From: Saprospiraceae bacterium
GTDB lineage: Bacteria; Bacteroidota; Bacteroidia; Chitinophagales; Saprospiraceae
Direction: 5' to 3'
Length of the DNA stretch: 64,000 nucleotides
Assembly: GCA_020850225.1 (NCBI GenBank)
Contig: JADZFD010000026.1
Coordinates: 1 to 64,000, forward strand
Shown here: positions 42,854 to 52,148 of the stretch, one piece after another
Layout: the number at the start of each line of letters is the position of its first letter
Position numbering within the stretch: the stretch's first letter is position 1
Translations under genes and position numbers: made by a program
The notes under the pieces: generated by a model
What the model saw: only the letters and a program-made list of their open reading frames with translations
What the model was told of the DNA's origin: nothing
Database searches by the model: none

Positions 42854-43087
42854 GTGGAGGATTTGATACTACAAACGCAAGCATTACCATTGGGAACCTA
42901 TCTGTATCTGGCTATGGGAGATTGTGACGGACATAAGGTTGTCATGGCTGTGGGATATACGCCCGAATACGCTAATAAAAAGGCCAGACAATTTGAAGAG
43001 AAAATGAATGGACAAATCATATATAAAGATATTTCAGTCATCAAAACAGGAGAAAAAACCAAATGCAACACCTTGAAGAGGTTTTGA
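42854..43087 (+). CDS. Small hypothetical protein (orphan)
   Basis: 77 aa, with GTG as the likely start. Product LPLGTYLYLAMGDCDGHKVVMAVGYTPEYANKKARQFEEKMNGQIIYKDISVIKTGE looks like a small folded alpha/beta protein but matches nothing I know. Support for reality: own -7 element upstream and a clear terminator 134 bases downstream. It stands alone between the island's right flank and the GH13 gene. Codon use looks ordinary. Confidence 0.55.
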   Translation: MEDLILQTQALPLGTYLYLAMGDCDGHKVVMAVGYTPEYANKKARQFEEKMNGQIIYKDISVIKTGEKTKCNTLKRF

Positions 43088-43220
43088 GTTTCAGCATCAT
43101 TATGAATCCGGTATGCTGTAATCTGATTTTACGATAGGTCTGTTTGTAATAAGTACTATTGATTGAATACAACGATTCAAGCATGGATGTGAAGTGATTT
43201 CTACCGGTAGGTCTTTCAAT

Positions 43221-43246
43221 ACCTGATTTTTTTTCAGGTTTTTTTA
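43221..43246 (+). terminator. Rho-independent terminator
   Basis: ACCTGA / TCAGGT stem with a T-rich loop and a following T-run. It ends the small orphan gene's transcript, just before the GH13 gene. A perfect CTACCGGTAG palindrome sits at 43201-43210. Confidence 0.75.
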
Positions 43247-43294
43247 CTGTTAATGAATCTTTCAGCTTAGATTTGGGGTTCAGATACGAACTGT

Positions 43295-45118
43295 ATGGAA
43301 AATTATCCGGGAAATACTGTTTTTCAGCATCTACCTTTCAATGAACCACCTCTATGGGCAAGAGAAGCGATATGGTATCAGATATTGGTCGAGCGATTTC
43401 GCAATGGCAATCCGCTCAATAATCCTACCCGACAGACTTGTGACAATGCGCTCATCGATCCTGTTCCGGATGACTGGACAATTACCGAATGGGGACACAA
43501 CTGGTATCGTCAGGAAGCCTGGGCATTAAAGACCGGACTTGATTTTTACAGAACGGTTCAGATGCGCCGCTATGGAGGAGACCTGGATGGTGTATTGCAA
43601 AAAATTCCCTACCTTAAAGAATTAGGTATTACAGCTGTTTATTTTAATCCGCTGAACGATGCTCCTTCACTGCATAAGTACGATGCACGGTATTACCATC
43701 ATATCGATGTCACCTTAGGTGATGATCCGGAGGGCGATATGGTGCTGATACAGTCAGAAAGGCCGGAAGATTCCGCAACATGGGCGTGGACAACAGCGGA
43801 TCTGAAATTTTTAAAAGTAGTTCAGACAATGCATCTGAATGGTATTCGTGTTATTCTAGATTTTTCCTGGAATCATACCGGAACGAATTTCTGGGCTTTT
43901 AAGGATATTATCGAAAACATGGATGCATCACCTTTTAAAGACTGGTATCAGGTTGAGTTTAGATCAGATCCTTTACAGAATGCAAAATCAATGCATTACA
44001 ATGGTTGGGCAGGCATTACCAGTCTACCGGAATTCAGTAAAATACGTCCCGGCACAGGAAATGTACACGTAAATCATGAAGGCGACATACATGGATCGGT
44101 TAAGGCGCATATATTTGAAGTGACGCGAAGATGGATGGACCCGTATGGTAACGGAGATTTCTCCTGTGGTATAGATGGAATGCGGTTGGATGTGGCAGAG
44201 CATATACCGTTTGGGTTTTGGCGGGATTTCAGAAGATATACCCGATCGCTCAATCCTGATTTCTACCTGATAGGTGAATGCTGGTGGGAAGAGTGGCCGG
44301 ACAAGTTGATGAACCCACAACCCTGGTTAAGAGGCGATGCCTTCGATGCCGTCATGCATTATCAATGGTATAAGATTGCGAGAGGATATTTTGCAGAACC
44401 CAATGATAGTGTCAGTCTGAAGGAATTTAAAGTACAAATGACGGATATATTTAGTAAGTATCCGGCATATACACAACAGGCGATGATGAATCTGGCTTCT
44501 TCACATGATTCTCCGAGAGTGCTTTCTGCATTTTTTAATGTGAATAAATATAAGTTCAGGTGTAAGCCGAATGAAGATGCAAATTACAGAACCGATCAGC
44601 CCGGAGAGATGACTTATAAGAGAGTCCGGTTATTCCTGCTGCATCAGTTTACATTTGTAGGTGCTCCGCATATCTGGAATGGTGATGAAATGGGCATGAC
44701 GGGTGCTGATGACCCGGACAACAGAAAGCCTATGGTATGGCCTGATATGCATTTTGAACCGGAAACCCAGTCGAATTTTTCGGACTATAAATATACATAT
44801 CAGCCTGAGTTTGACAAGGAAATGTACGAATACTATAAAGCATTAATCCGCTTGCGTAAATCAGACAAAGCATTTGCTTACGGAGATTTTACGATGCAGC
44901 ATGTATCACATAATGATAAAATACTCGCTTATGTGCGGGAAAATATCAAATCAGAATATTGGATCCTTTTCAATGTACATATTGAATACAATGAAGCACA
45001 TTTACCTTTCGAAAAGGGTAATATTATTTTCCAGATACATGCTGAACATATGAATTATGAAAATGTATTGCTCATGCCCCCGTACAGTGGTGTTGTCATA
45101 CAAAGAATCAAACAGTAA
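43295..45118 (+). CDS. Alpha-amylase family (GH13) glycoside hydrolase
   Basis: 607 aa, neopullulanase/cyclomaltodextrinase-like size. Begins with a catalytic-barrel opening (WAREAIWYQILVERFRNGNP). Catalytic triad visible: nucleophile D299 in GIDGMRLDVAEH, acid/base E328 in LIGECWWE and D405 in SSHDSPR, plus VILDFSWNHTG. No signal peptide, so cytoplasmic, acting on imported malto-oligosaccharides or glycogen-like glucans. Substrate and product not assignable. Stands alone; a bidirectional terminator separates it from the M13 peptidase. Confidence 0.93.
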   Translation: MENYPGNTVFQHLPFNEPPLWAREAIWYQILVERFRNGNPLNNPTRQTCDNALIDPVPDDWTITEWGHNWYRQEAWALKTGLDFYRTVQMRRYGGDLDGVLQKIPYLKELGITAVYFNPLNDAPSLHKYDARYYHHIDVTLGDDPEGDMVLIQSERPEDSATWAWTTADLKFLKVVQTMHLNGIRVILDFSWNHTGTNFWAFKDIIENMDASPFKDWYQVEFRSDPLQNAKSMHYNGWAGITSLPEFSKIRPGTGNVHVNHEGDIHGSVKAHIFEVTRRWMDPYGNGDFSCGIDGMRLDVAEHIPFGFWRDFRRYTRSLNPDFYLIGECWWEEWPDKLMNPQPWLRGDAFDAVMHYQWYKIARGYFAEPNDSVSLKEFKVQMTDIFSKYPAYTQQAMMNLASSHDSPRVLSAFFNVNKYKFRCKPNEDANYRTDQPGEMTYKRVRLFLLHQFTFVGAPHIWNGDEMGMTGADDPDNRKPMVWPDMHFEPETQSNFSDYKYTYQPEFDKEMYEYYKALIRLRKSDKAFAYGDFTMQHVSHNDKILAYVRENIKSEYWILFNVHIEYNEAHLPFEKGNIIFQIHAEHMNYENVLLMPPYSGVVIQRIKQ

Positions 45119-45165
45119 TATTTATATAAAAACCTATTATTTCTACCATTCCTGTCGGAAAAGAT

Positions 45166-45197
45166 AAAGGCTGTTCAATATTTAGAACAGCCCTTTT
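45166..45197. terminator. Bidirectional terminator between convergent genes
   Basis: AAAGGCTGTTC and GAACAGCCCTTTT form an 8-bp G/C-containing stem with A-run and T-run on either side, so it can serve both the GH13 gene (plus) and the M13 peptidase gene (minus). Confidence 0.85.
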
Positions 45198-45201
45198 AAG
45201 A

Positions 45202-47295
45202 TTACCAGATTCGAACTCTTTCCTCTGGTTTTTTGTAGAGTTTGTCTCCTTCTTTGACATCGAATGCTTTATACCAGGCATCTGTATTGACTAAAGGTAC
45301 AAAAGCACGGTAATAACCGGGAGAATGCTCATTCGTTTTGATTTGATTGATAAGTGCTTCTTCCTTCTGTATTGTTCTCCAGACGGTAGCCCAGCTCATA
45401 AAAAACCGCTGACTTTGGGTATAACCGTTGATAGCACCCGGATCTCCGTGGTCTGTGAGATACAGTTGCAGTGCATCGTATGCAATATTCACACCGCCCA
45501 GGTCAGCTATATTTTCACCATTGGTAAATTTTCCATTGATAAATACGCCTTTAACAGGCTCGTATTTACTGTATTGCTCTGCCAGTTTATCGGTTACGTT
45601 TTCAAAATTGGTTTTATCTTCTGCTGCCCACCAGTCTGTAAGGTTTCCGTCTGCGTCAAACTGTGCTCCTGAATCGTCAAATCCGTGGGTAATTTCGTGA
45701 CCTATAACCGCACCAATACCTCCGAAATTAACTGCAGCATCCGCATTGGCATTAAAAAACGGAGATTGCAGGATAGCTGCAGGGAATACGATCTCATTGT
45801 TCAACGGATTGTAGTAGGCGTTCACTGTCTGAGGTGTCATGCCCCATTCCATTTTATCTACCGGTTTGCCTATTTTATTCAGATCTTCATTATATCTCCA
45901 CAGTGAGATGTTTTGCATATTTTTATAGAGGCTGCCTCCTTGTTTTTCAGACTGAATGGATAAAGCGGAATAGTCTTTCCATTTATCCGGATAAGCCACT
46001 TTTACAGTAAATTTATTAAGCTTTTCAAGTGCTTTTTGCTTGGTGACGTCGGACATCCAGCTCAGGTTGCTGATATGGATGGCAAAGCTCTTTTTCAGGT
46101 AGTCTATGAGTTCTACCATTTTGGCCTTAGATTCGGCAGGAAAATATTTTTCAACATATAATTTTCCAAATGCTTCTCCTATGTTTCTGTTGATGACCTC
46201 ATAAGCCCGCTTATTCATTGCCCTTTGTTCCTGCTGTCCATTTAAATATTTTCCATAAAAATTAAATCTCCTGTCATCAATTGTCTTTGAAAGATATCCT
46301 GCATTACCGGAGATCAGATGAAATTTGAGGTAATTTTTAATGGTAGGAAGGTTCTTTTCATTTAAAAATTTATCCACATCTTCAAAAAATTTGATTTCCC
46401 CAATGATAACCTTGTCGGTATGTACACCGGATTTGGTAAGATAATCTACCCAATTGATATTTTTTGATAATGTTTTGAGCTCAATCATGGTTTTGGGATT
46501 ATATTGTTTGGTTATATCCCTGATTTCTTCATTGGTAAGTAAATGTTGAGCTATACCTGTTTCCAGATACGCAACATCTCTTGCTGCTCTCAACGGATTG
46601 GGTACTTCCAGATAATACAACATGTCTGCCATATACTCGATGTATTTGCCAATAGTAGCCGTATTTTTATCATTTATCTTCTGATAGTAATCTCTTCCCA
46701 GACCTAATTGCGGTTCACTCAAGTAGATCGCATTAGTTTTACTGTCTTTCAGGTCAGCATACACACTCCAGCCATACAGACTATTTTGACCTGCCAGGGT
46801 TGCTTCAATTAGATATTTTTGCAAATCTTTAAGGTCTTTTATAGCATCGATCTTTGCTAAGTCTGACTTAATGGGCTGGATACCGTCCTGATTTCTTTTA
46901 TCGATATCCATATAAGTTTGATACAAGTTCTGAATTTTTTCTCCCTCACTTCCTGCAGGATAATGTTCGTTCAATAAAGAATTAAGGATGGTCATGGCAT
47001 TGTTATCGGTTTCTTCTGCCAGTTCGTTGAAACTGCCCCATCTGGATTTATCAGCCGGAATCTGTGCCGTTTTCATCCAGCTTCCGTTTACGTAATTATA
47101 AAAATCATCCTGTGGACGTACACTGGTATCCATATTTTCAAGTTTCAGACCGGGATCGGATATCACTTTTTTTTCGGGTGTTGTTGTGGTTTTCACTGTC
47201 TCCGGAGTTTTAGATGTGGTTTTTTTTGAGGTACTGCATGCATTTAAAACAATAAATCCCATAAAAGCAGGGAAGAGCCATTTAAATCTGAACAT
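45202..47295 (-). CDS. M13 family metallopeptidase (neprilysin/PepO-like) lipoprotein
   Basis: 697 aa zinc endopeptidase. Signal ends in lipobox (IVLNAC), so lipid-anchored in the envelope. Zinc motif HEITH at 533-537 (VIGHEITHGFDDSG), the third ligand in ENIADLGGV, NAYYNPLNNEIVFPAAILQ and the C-terminal signature (KEGDKLYKKPEERVRIW), all typical of M13. Cleaves peptides outside the inner membrane. Monocistronic, with a TATCTTTG element upstream. Confidence 0.95.
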   Translation of the reverse strand: MFRFKWLFPAFMGFIVLNACSTSKKTTSKTPETVKTTTTPEKKVISDPGLKLENMDTSVRPQDDFYNYVNGSWMKTAQIPADKSRWGSFNELAEETDNNAMTILNSLLNEHYPAGSEGEKIQNLYQTYMDIDKRNQDGIQPIKSDLAKIDAIKDLKDLQKYLIEATLAGQNSLYGWSVYADLKDSKTNAIYLSEPQLGLGRDYYQKINDKNTATIGKYIEYMADMLYYLEVPNPLRAARDVAYLETGIAQHLLTNEEIRDITKQYNPKTMIELKTLSKNINWVDYLTKSGVHTDKVIIGEIKFFEDVDKFLNEKNLPTIKNYLKFHLISGNAGYLSKTIDDRRFNFYGKYLNGQQEQRAMNKRAYEVINRNIGEAFGKLYVEKYFPAESKAKMVELIDYLKKSFAIHISNLSWMSDVTKQKALEKLNKFTVKVAYPDKWKDYSALSIQSEKQGGSLYKNMQNISLWRYNEDLNKIGKPVDKMEWGMTPQTVNAYYNPLNNEIVFPAAILQSPFFNANADAAVNFGGIGAVIGHEITHGFDDSGAQFDADGNLTDWWAAEDKTNFENVTDKLAEQYSKYEPVKGVFINGKFTNGENIADLGGVNIAYDALQLYLTDHGDPGAINGYTQSQRFFMSWATVWRTIQKEEALINQIKTNEHSPGYYRAFVPLVNTDAWYKAFDVKEGDKLYKKPEERVRIW

Positions 47296-47326
47296 AGAAT
47301 TGAATTACGTTAAAAAAAATAAAGTG

Positions 47327-47334
47327 CAAAGATA
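47327..47334 (-). promoter_or_regulatory. -7 promoter element TATCTTTG for M13 peptidase
   Basis: Exact minus-strand TAnnTTTG match, 32 bases before the ATG at 47295. Confidence 0.65.
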
Positions 47335-47424
47335 CACAATGTATTGTTTAATAACTGAATATCAGCCTACTCTATTGTAGTTATTTTCTCATTATTTTGT
47401 AAAAACTACTTTAACTCTCATTCT

Positions 47425-48408
47425 TTAATCCATAAGCAGAACTACCTTGCCAAAATGGTTACCGGAATCCAGAAAAACATGTGCATCAGCAGCTTCTGAT
47501 AGCGGATATGTTGCACATACTACCGGTTTGACTTTTCCGGTAGCAATCCATGGAAAGACATGTTTTTGTAAACCGTCTATAATTTTCATTTTTTCTTCCG
47601 GAGACTGGCTGCGCAGTGTAGCGCCCATGTGCTTCAGCCGTTTAGCCAGCATCAAAAACAGGTTCATATCATGCGGATTACCCTGTAACATACCAATCTG
47701 TACGATTGAGCCGTACATAGCTGCTGCCTTGTAATTGCGGGTTACATAATCACCACCTACAATGTCCAGAATATAATCCACTCCTTTACCGTCTGTGTGA
47801 GCAAGGATTTCCGAAACGTAGTCATAAGTCCTGTAGTTGATTGCTGCATCAGCTCCGGTATTTCTGCTTTTTTGCTGGTTCTCGCTACAGGATACCGTTG
47901 TGTAGACGGCAGAAGCACCCCATGCGCGTGTCAGCATTGTAGCGGTTGTACCTATACCGGATGCGCCACCGTGTATCAGTATGGATTTGCCGGGACTGAA
48001 TCCTGCCATCTGAAACAAATGCCCCCATACGGTCATAAATGTTTCCATCATGGCGGCACCTTCCCTGAGTGTCAATCCTTCAGGCAAATGCACCGTTGTC
48101 AGTGCGTTGGCAATTACATATTCGGCATATCCACCACCCTGTACAAGGGCACAAACCGTGTCACCCGGTTTGAAATGAGTGATATTATTTCCGGTCTCGA
48201 TAACAGATCCGGATACTTCCAGACCAGGGATCAGGGTAACGCCAGCTGGAGGATTGTATTTACCTTCCCGTTGCAGTATATCCGGTCGGTTGATGCCGGC
48301 AGCATATACTTTTATGAGTACTTCATTTGCAGCAGGCTTTGGTTCAGGCATATCTGCAATCCGGATGACTTCAGGGCCGCCAGGTTGTTGGAATATTACT
48401 GCTTTCAT
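47425..48408 (-). CDS. NAD(P)H:quinone oxidoreductase, zinc-type alcohol dehydrogenase family
   Basis: About 327 aa from the ATG at 48408 (MKAVIFQQPGGPEVI), the standard start and length; the 45 extra residues of the track ORF have no homology. MDR superfamily without zinc ligands (quinone oxidoreductase/PIG3 type): GINRPDILQREGKYNPPAG, LIPGLEVSGSV, and nucleotide-binding ILIHGGASGIGTTATML. Reduces quinones or enones with NADPH in the cytoplasm. Monocistronic. Confidence 0.93.
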   Translation of the reverse strand: MKAVIFQQPGGPEVIRIADMPEPKPAANEVLIKVYAAGINRPDILQREGKYNPPAGVTLIPGLEVSGSVIETGNNITHFKPGDTVCALVQGGGYAEYVIANALTTVHLPEGLTLREGAAMMETFMTVWGHLFQMAGFSPGKSILIHGGASGIGTTATMLTRAWGASAVYTTVSCSENQQKSRNTGADAAINYRTYDYVSEILAHTDGKGVDYILDIVGGDYVTRNYKAAAMYGSIVQIGMLQGNPHDMNLFLMLAKRLKHMGATLRSQSPEEKMKIIDGLQKHVFPWIATGKVKPVVCATYPLSEAADAHVFLDSGNHFGKVVLLMD

Positions 48409-48742
48409 TTGTTTTATTATTTGAGTATGCACGTAAAGGTAATCAAAGACATGGATATTCATATGTAAAAAGATTAGACACCTGAATGTATATGCAGGAA
48501 GCAGGTTATGAATGCTGTGGGTTTTAAAGTAGCGTTTCCGCAATCTGGACTTGCAAAAACATTTATTTAAAAAATATAATCAATAAGATTAATATCATGT
48601 GCAGTTCGGGCTTTTAAGTTGTCAGAAATTTATTAAATTTGCAGGGAACAATTCTGATTGATTATTGTTAGAATGATATATTATTTTATGATACGAATTA
48701 ATGACATCAATCAATGTTGAGAATTATTTAAATTTTTGAATT

Positions 48743-48750
48743 TAATTTTG
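48743..48750 (+). promoter_or_regulatory. -7 promoter element TAATTTTG for aconitase
   Basis: TAnnTTTG match 25 bases before the chosen ATG at 48776. Confidence 0.5.
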
Positions 48751-48775
48751 TCAAATACCTAAATTGTGTGATTTT

Positions 48776-51550
48776 ATGAGCTATTCAAAAGCTAAATCTA
48801 AAAAAGAAATTGCTGTAAATGGTAAAAAATACCAGTACAGTTCATTGAAAGACCTGCATAAGAACATAGAGCATCTTCCGTTTAGTATCCGTATTTTGCT
48901 TGAAAATGTTCTCAGGAATTATGATGATTTCAGTATTACGGATGAACATGTAGATACATTACTTAATTGGACACCACAACCCTTGGACAAGGATATACCA
49001 TTTAAACCGGCAAGAATTCTGATGCAGGATTTTACGGGTGTACCTGCTGTGGTAGATATGGCATCCCTGCGTGCTGAATTTGTCAGACATGGAAAAAATG
49101 GTGATAAAATAAACCCGGCCATTCCTGTTGATTTAGTGATTGACCACTCCGTACAGGTAGACTATTACGGTACAGATTATTCCTATGACAAGAACGTAGA
49201 ACTTGAATTTGACAGAAACCAGGAGCGCTACGAACTATTAAAGTGGGCACAGCAAGGATTGAAGAATTTTACGGTAGTACCACCGGGAATGGGTATTTGT
49301 CATCAGGTGAATCTGGAATATCTGTGTAAAGGGATTACATCCCGGGACGGATGGTTATTTCCTGATACGCTGGTAGGTACGGACTCACATACGCCTATGG
49401 TCAATGGTATAGGTGTGGTAGCATGGGGTGTAGGTGGTATAGAAGCTGAAGCAGCCATGCTGGGACAACCCATTTTCTTTACATGTCCTGAAGTAGTAGG
49501 ACTTAAACTTACAGGCAAGATTCCGGATCATTGTACGGCAACTGATATGGTACTATCCATTACCAAGCTGCTGAGAGATACGAAGGTAGTTGGTAAGTTT
49601 GTAGAAGTATTTGGCGATGGCCTGAATAATCTCTCCGTTACGGATCGTGCCACTATAGGCAATATGTCTCCTGAATTCGGTTGTACCATTACCTACTTCC
49701 CGATAGATGACCGTACATTGGAATATATGCGGGCGACTAACAGAAGTGAAGAACAGATAGAGATCGTTGAAGCATATTGTAAGGAAAATCTGCTGTGGCG
49801 TACGGGTAACGAGAATATTCAGTACTCTCAGGTAGTAGAATTGGATTTGTCTACGCTGGAACCTACTGTTTCCGGGCCGAAGCGACCTCAGGATAAGATT
49901 CTTGTAAGAGAATTGTCAGATAAATTTTGCGAAATTCTTAAAACGGAATTCAACCGCGAGTATGAGGCAAAGGATAAAAGGAGAGAAAGTGCATGGATCA
50001 TGGAAGGTGGTTCAGGTACGGAATTTGTTTCCGGGAAAGTGCCTATTCATGGGGAAAGTCATTCAGAAGTCATTGTCGATAATAAGCTGCATACGGTTCG
50101 GATCAAGGATAAAAATAAAGAATTTCTGCTTAGCGACGGAAGTATCGTGATAGCTGCAATCACCAGCTGTACCAATACATCCAATCCTGCTGTTATGATA
50201 GGAGCAGGATTGCTTGCACGCAATGCCGTTGAGAGAGGACTCAGAACCAAGTCCTGGGTCAAAACTTCTCTCGCTCCAGGTTCAAAAGTAGTAACCAAAT
50301 ATCTGGAAAGGTCAGGCCTCAACGTAGATTTGGATGCACTCAGATTCCATACAGTAGGTTATGGGTGTACTTCGTGTATAGGAAATTCAGGTCCATTGCC
50401 ACCTGCTATAGCTACTGCTGTAGATCAGTCTGAACTGGTAGTGGCATCGGTACTTTCAGGTAACAGAAACTTTGAAGCCCGTGTACATCCACAGGTGAAA
50501 ATGAATTTTCTGATGTCTCCAATGCTTGTAGTAGCATATGCGCTTGCAGGAAGGGTAGATATCAACCTTTTAAACGACCCGATTGACTACGATCCGAATG
50601 GTGAGCCAGTTTTTCTCAAGGATATCTGGCCATCCCGTGATGAAATCCAGCAGACCATCAATGAATGTATGAAGCAGGATGACTTCAGGGAAGTGTATGA
50701 TGTTATTTTTGACGGATCGACTGACTGGCAGCAACTGGAAGTAGGTTTAGGTCAGAATTTTGAATGGAATCAGTCCTCAACCTATATCAAAGAAGCACCC
50801 TTCTTCGAAAATCTAAAGCCGACACCTGATCCGGTAACAGATATCAAAGGTGCTAAGGTATTGCTCTATTTAGGAGACTCAGTCACTACCGACCATATTT
50901 CACCGGCAGGTTCATTCAGGGAGGATTCTGCTGCTGGCAGGTATCTGACAGATCACGGCATTAGCCGTCCTGACTTCAACTCCTACGGATCACGAAGGGG
51001 AAATCATGAGGTTATGATGCGGGGAACTTTTGCTAACGTGCGTATCAAGAATAAGATTGCAGACAAGGAAGGCGGATTCAGTCGCTACCTGCCAACAGGA
51101 GAGGTCATGACCGTCTTTGATACAGCTATGCGTTATCAGCAGGACAGCACACCATTGATCATACTGGCAGGAAAAGAATATGGCTCGGGTTCAAGCCGTG
51201 ACTGGGCAGCCAAAGGTACATATCTGCTGGGTGTTAAGGCTGTGATTGCAGAGAGTTACGAGCGGATTCACAGAAGCAATCTGGTAGGGATGGGCGTGGC
51301 ACCTTTGGTGTTTGTCAATGGTGAAAATGCCGTGTCACTTGGGTTGGATGGTACCGAAACATACCATATTGAAGGATTGGAAGATAATCTGACTCCACAC
51401 AAGATACTGCATGTCACTGCAGTTCACCCCTCAGGGAAGGAGACTCAATTCAAGGCAGAAGCAAGATTGGATTCAGCCATAGAGATAGAGTACTATAAAA
51501 ACCAGGGCATCCTGCAGTATGTATTGCGCGATTATCTAAAAAATAATTAA
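48776..51550 (+). CDS. acnA: Aconitate hydratase (AcnA/IRP1 type)
   Basis: About 924 aa from the ATG at 48776 (MSYSKAKSK). Interconverts citrate and isocitrate in the TCA cycle. Aconitase family cysteine blocks for the [4Fe-4S] cluster: TSCTNTSNP and YGCTSCIGNSGPL. Substrate-site blocks: VGTDSHTPMVNGIGVVAWGVGGIEAEA, GSRRGNHEVMMRGTFANVRI and KEYGSGSSRDWAAKG. The length and swivel domain place it with bacterial AcnA rather than AcnB. Monocistronic, with terminator at 51598. Confidence 0.97.
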   Translation: MSYSKAKSKKEIAVNGKKYQYSSLKDLHKNIEHLPFSIRILLENVLRNYDDFSITDEHVDTLLNWTPQPLDKDIPFKPARILMQDFTGVPAVVDMASLRAEFVRHGKNGDKINPAIPVDLVIDHSVQVDYYGTDYSYDKNVELEFDRNQERYELLKWAQQGLKNFTVVPPGMGICHQVNLEYLCKGITSRDGWLFPDTLVGTDSHTPMVNGIGVVAWGVGGIEAEAAMLGQPIFFTCPEVVGLKLTGKIPDHCTATDMVLSITKLLRDTKVVGKFVEVFGDGLNNLSVTDRATIGNMSPEFGCTITYFPIDDRTLEYMRATNRSEEQIEIVEAYCKENLLWRTGNENIQYSQVVELDLSTLEPTVSGPKRPQDKILVRELSDKFCEILKTEFNREYEAKDKRRESAWIMEGGSGTEFVSGKVPIHGESHSEVIVDNKLHTVRIKDKNKEFLLSDGSIVIAAITSCTNTSNPAVMIGAGLLARNAVERGLRTKSWVKTSLAPGSKVVTKYLERSGLNVDLDALRFHTVGYGCTSCIGNSGPLPPAIATAVDQSELVVASVLSGNRNFEARVHPQVKMNFLMSPMLVVAYALAGRVDINLLNDPIDYDPNGEPVFLKDIWPSRDEIQQTINECMKQDDFREVYDVIFDGSTDWQQLEVGLGQNFEWNQSSTYIKEAPFFENLKPTPDPVTDIKGAKVLLYLGDSVTTDHISPAGSFREDSAAGRYLTDHGISRPDFNSYGSRRGNHEVMMRGTFANVRIKNKIADKEGGFSRYLPTGEVMTVFDTAMRYQQDSTPLIILAGKEYGSGSSRDWAAKGTYLLGVKAVIAESYERIHRSNLVGMGVAPLVFVNGENAVSLGLDGTETYHIEGLEDNLTPHKILHVTAVHPSGKETQFKAEARLDSAIEIEYYKNQGILQYVLRDYLKNN

Positions 51551-51597
51551 CCGTACTGAGTATAGTTTTAAACTGAATATAGGTTAATCTTAAATAT

Positions 51598-51637
51598 AAA
51601 ATCCCCACATTTCCGGCTACGGGTGTGGGGATTTTTT
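51598..51637 (+). terminator. Rho-independent terminator after aconitase
   Basis: AAATCCCCACA pairs with TGTGGGGATTT (11 bp), loop of 14, followed by TTTT. The 111-aa ORF that begins inside this stem is rejected as a gene. Confidence 0.9.
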
Positions 51638-51811
51638 GTGTACCTGGATATAGATTTGTATGATAAAATCTTATTTAACCAGATGAATATTTTTACAACT
51701 ACCTTCAATACTATAACTTTAGCCTCGGGATCAGTACATAAACTGCATTATAAACTCTACTCCGATATTAAATGTAATAATCACATAAGGTTTGGATATG
51801 AACATGTGCTG

Positions 51812-51883
51812 ATCGCTACTAAGGTAATAAGGTTAATTTTATATTATGTGTTAGGAAAGTTTCAACCATATTACCTTAGCGAT
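51812..51883. repeat. Long imperfect inverted repeat in gene-free stretch
   Basis: Arms 51812-51834 and 51864-51883: ATCGCT-(act)-AAGGTAATAAGGTT faces AACCATATTACCTTAGCGAT, with a three-base bulge and one mismatch. An outer pair ACATGTGCTG / CAGGACATGT extends the symmetry. It lies in the 598-base gap (51551-52148) that otherwise holds two terminators. Confidence 0.55.
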
Positions 51884-52009
51884 TCTTATCATAAACAATA
51901 CCTGAGCAGGACATGTAAGTATGATCTGTTTCAGTATTGTACATTGATTTCCCCATAAATCTAATGTATTGTGAAATTATTAATAATTCCCTTACAAAAG
52001 CAGAATATA

Positions 52010-52045
52010 AAAAAAACCGGATCAACTTAAGAGTGAACCGGATTT
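52010..52045 (-). terminator. Probable minus-strand terminator after TonB receptor
   Basis: On the minus strand CCGG-T-TCA and TGA-T-CCGG form an interrupted stem around CTCTTAAGT, followed by eight T. It lies about 110 bases after the receptor's stop. Confidence 0.55.
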
Positions 52046-52148
52046 AACAACACATTTGATTAACTCAAATCGTATTTTAAAAAAAATGAAGAAGTCTATT
52101 ATTTTACTTTTACCTTTATTATCTGATTAATCAATTTAATATAATGCG

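Noticed and set aside
51623-51958. 111-aa plus-strand ORF after aconitase
   Set aside because: It starts inside the terminator stem, has no promoter, and its product has no domain or signal; the inverted repeat at 51812-51883 runs through it.
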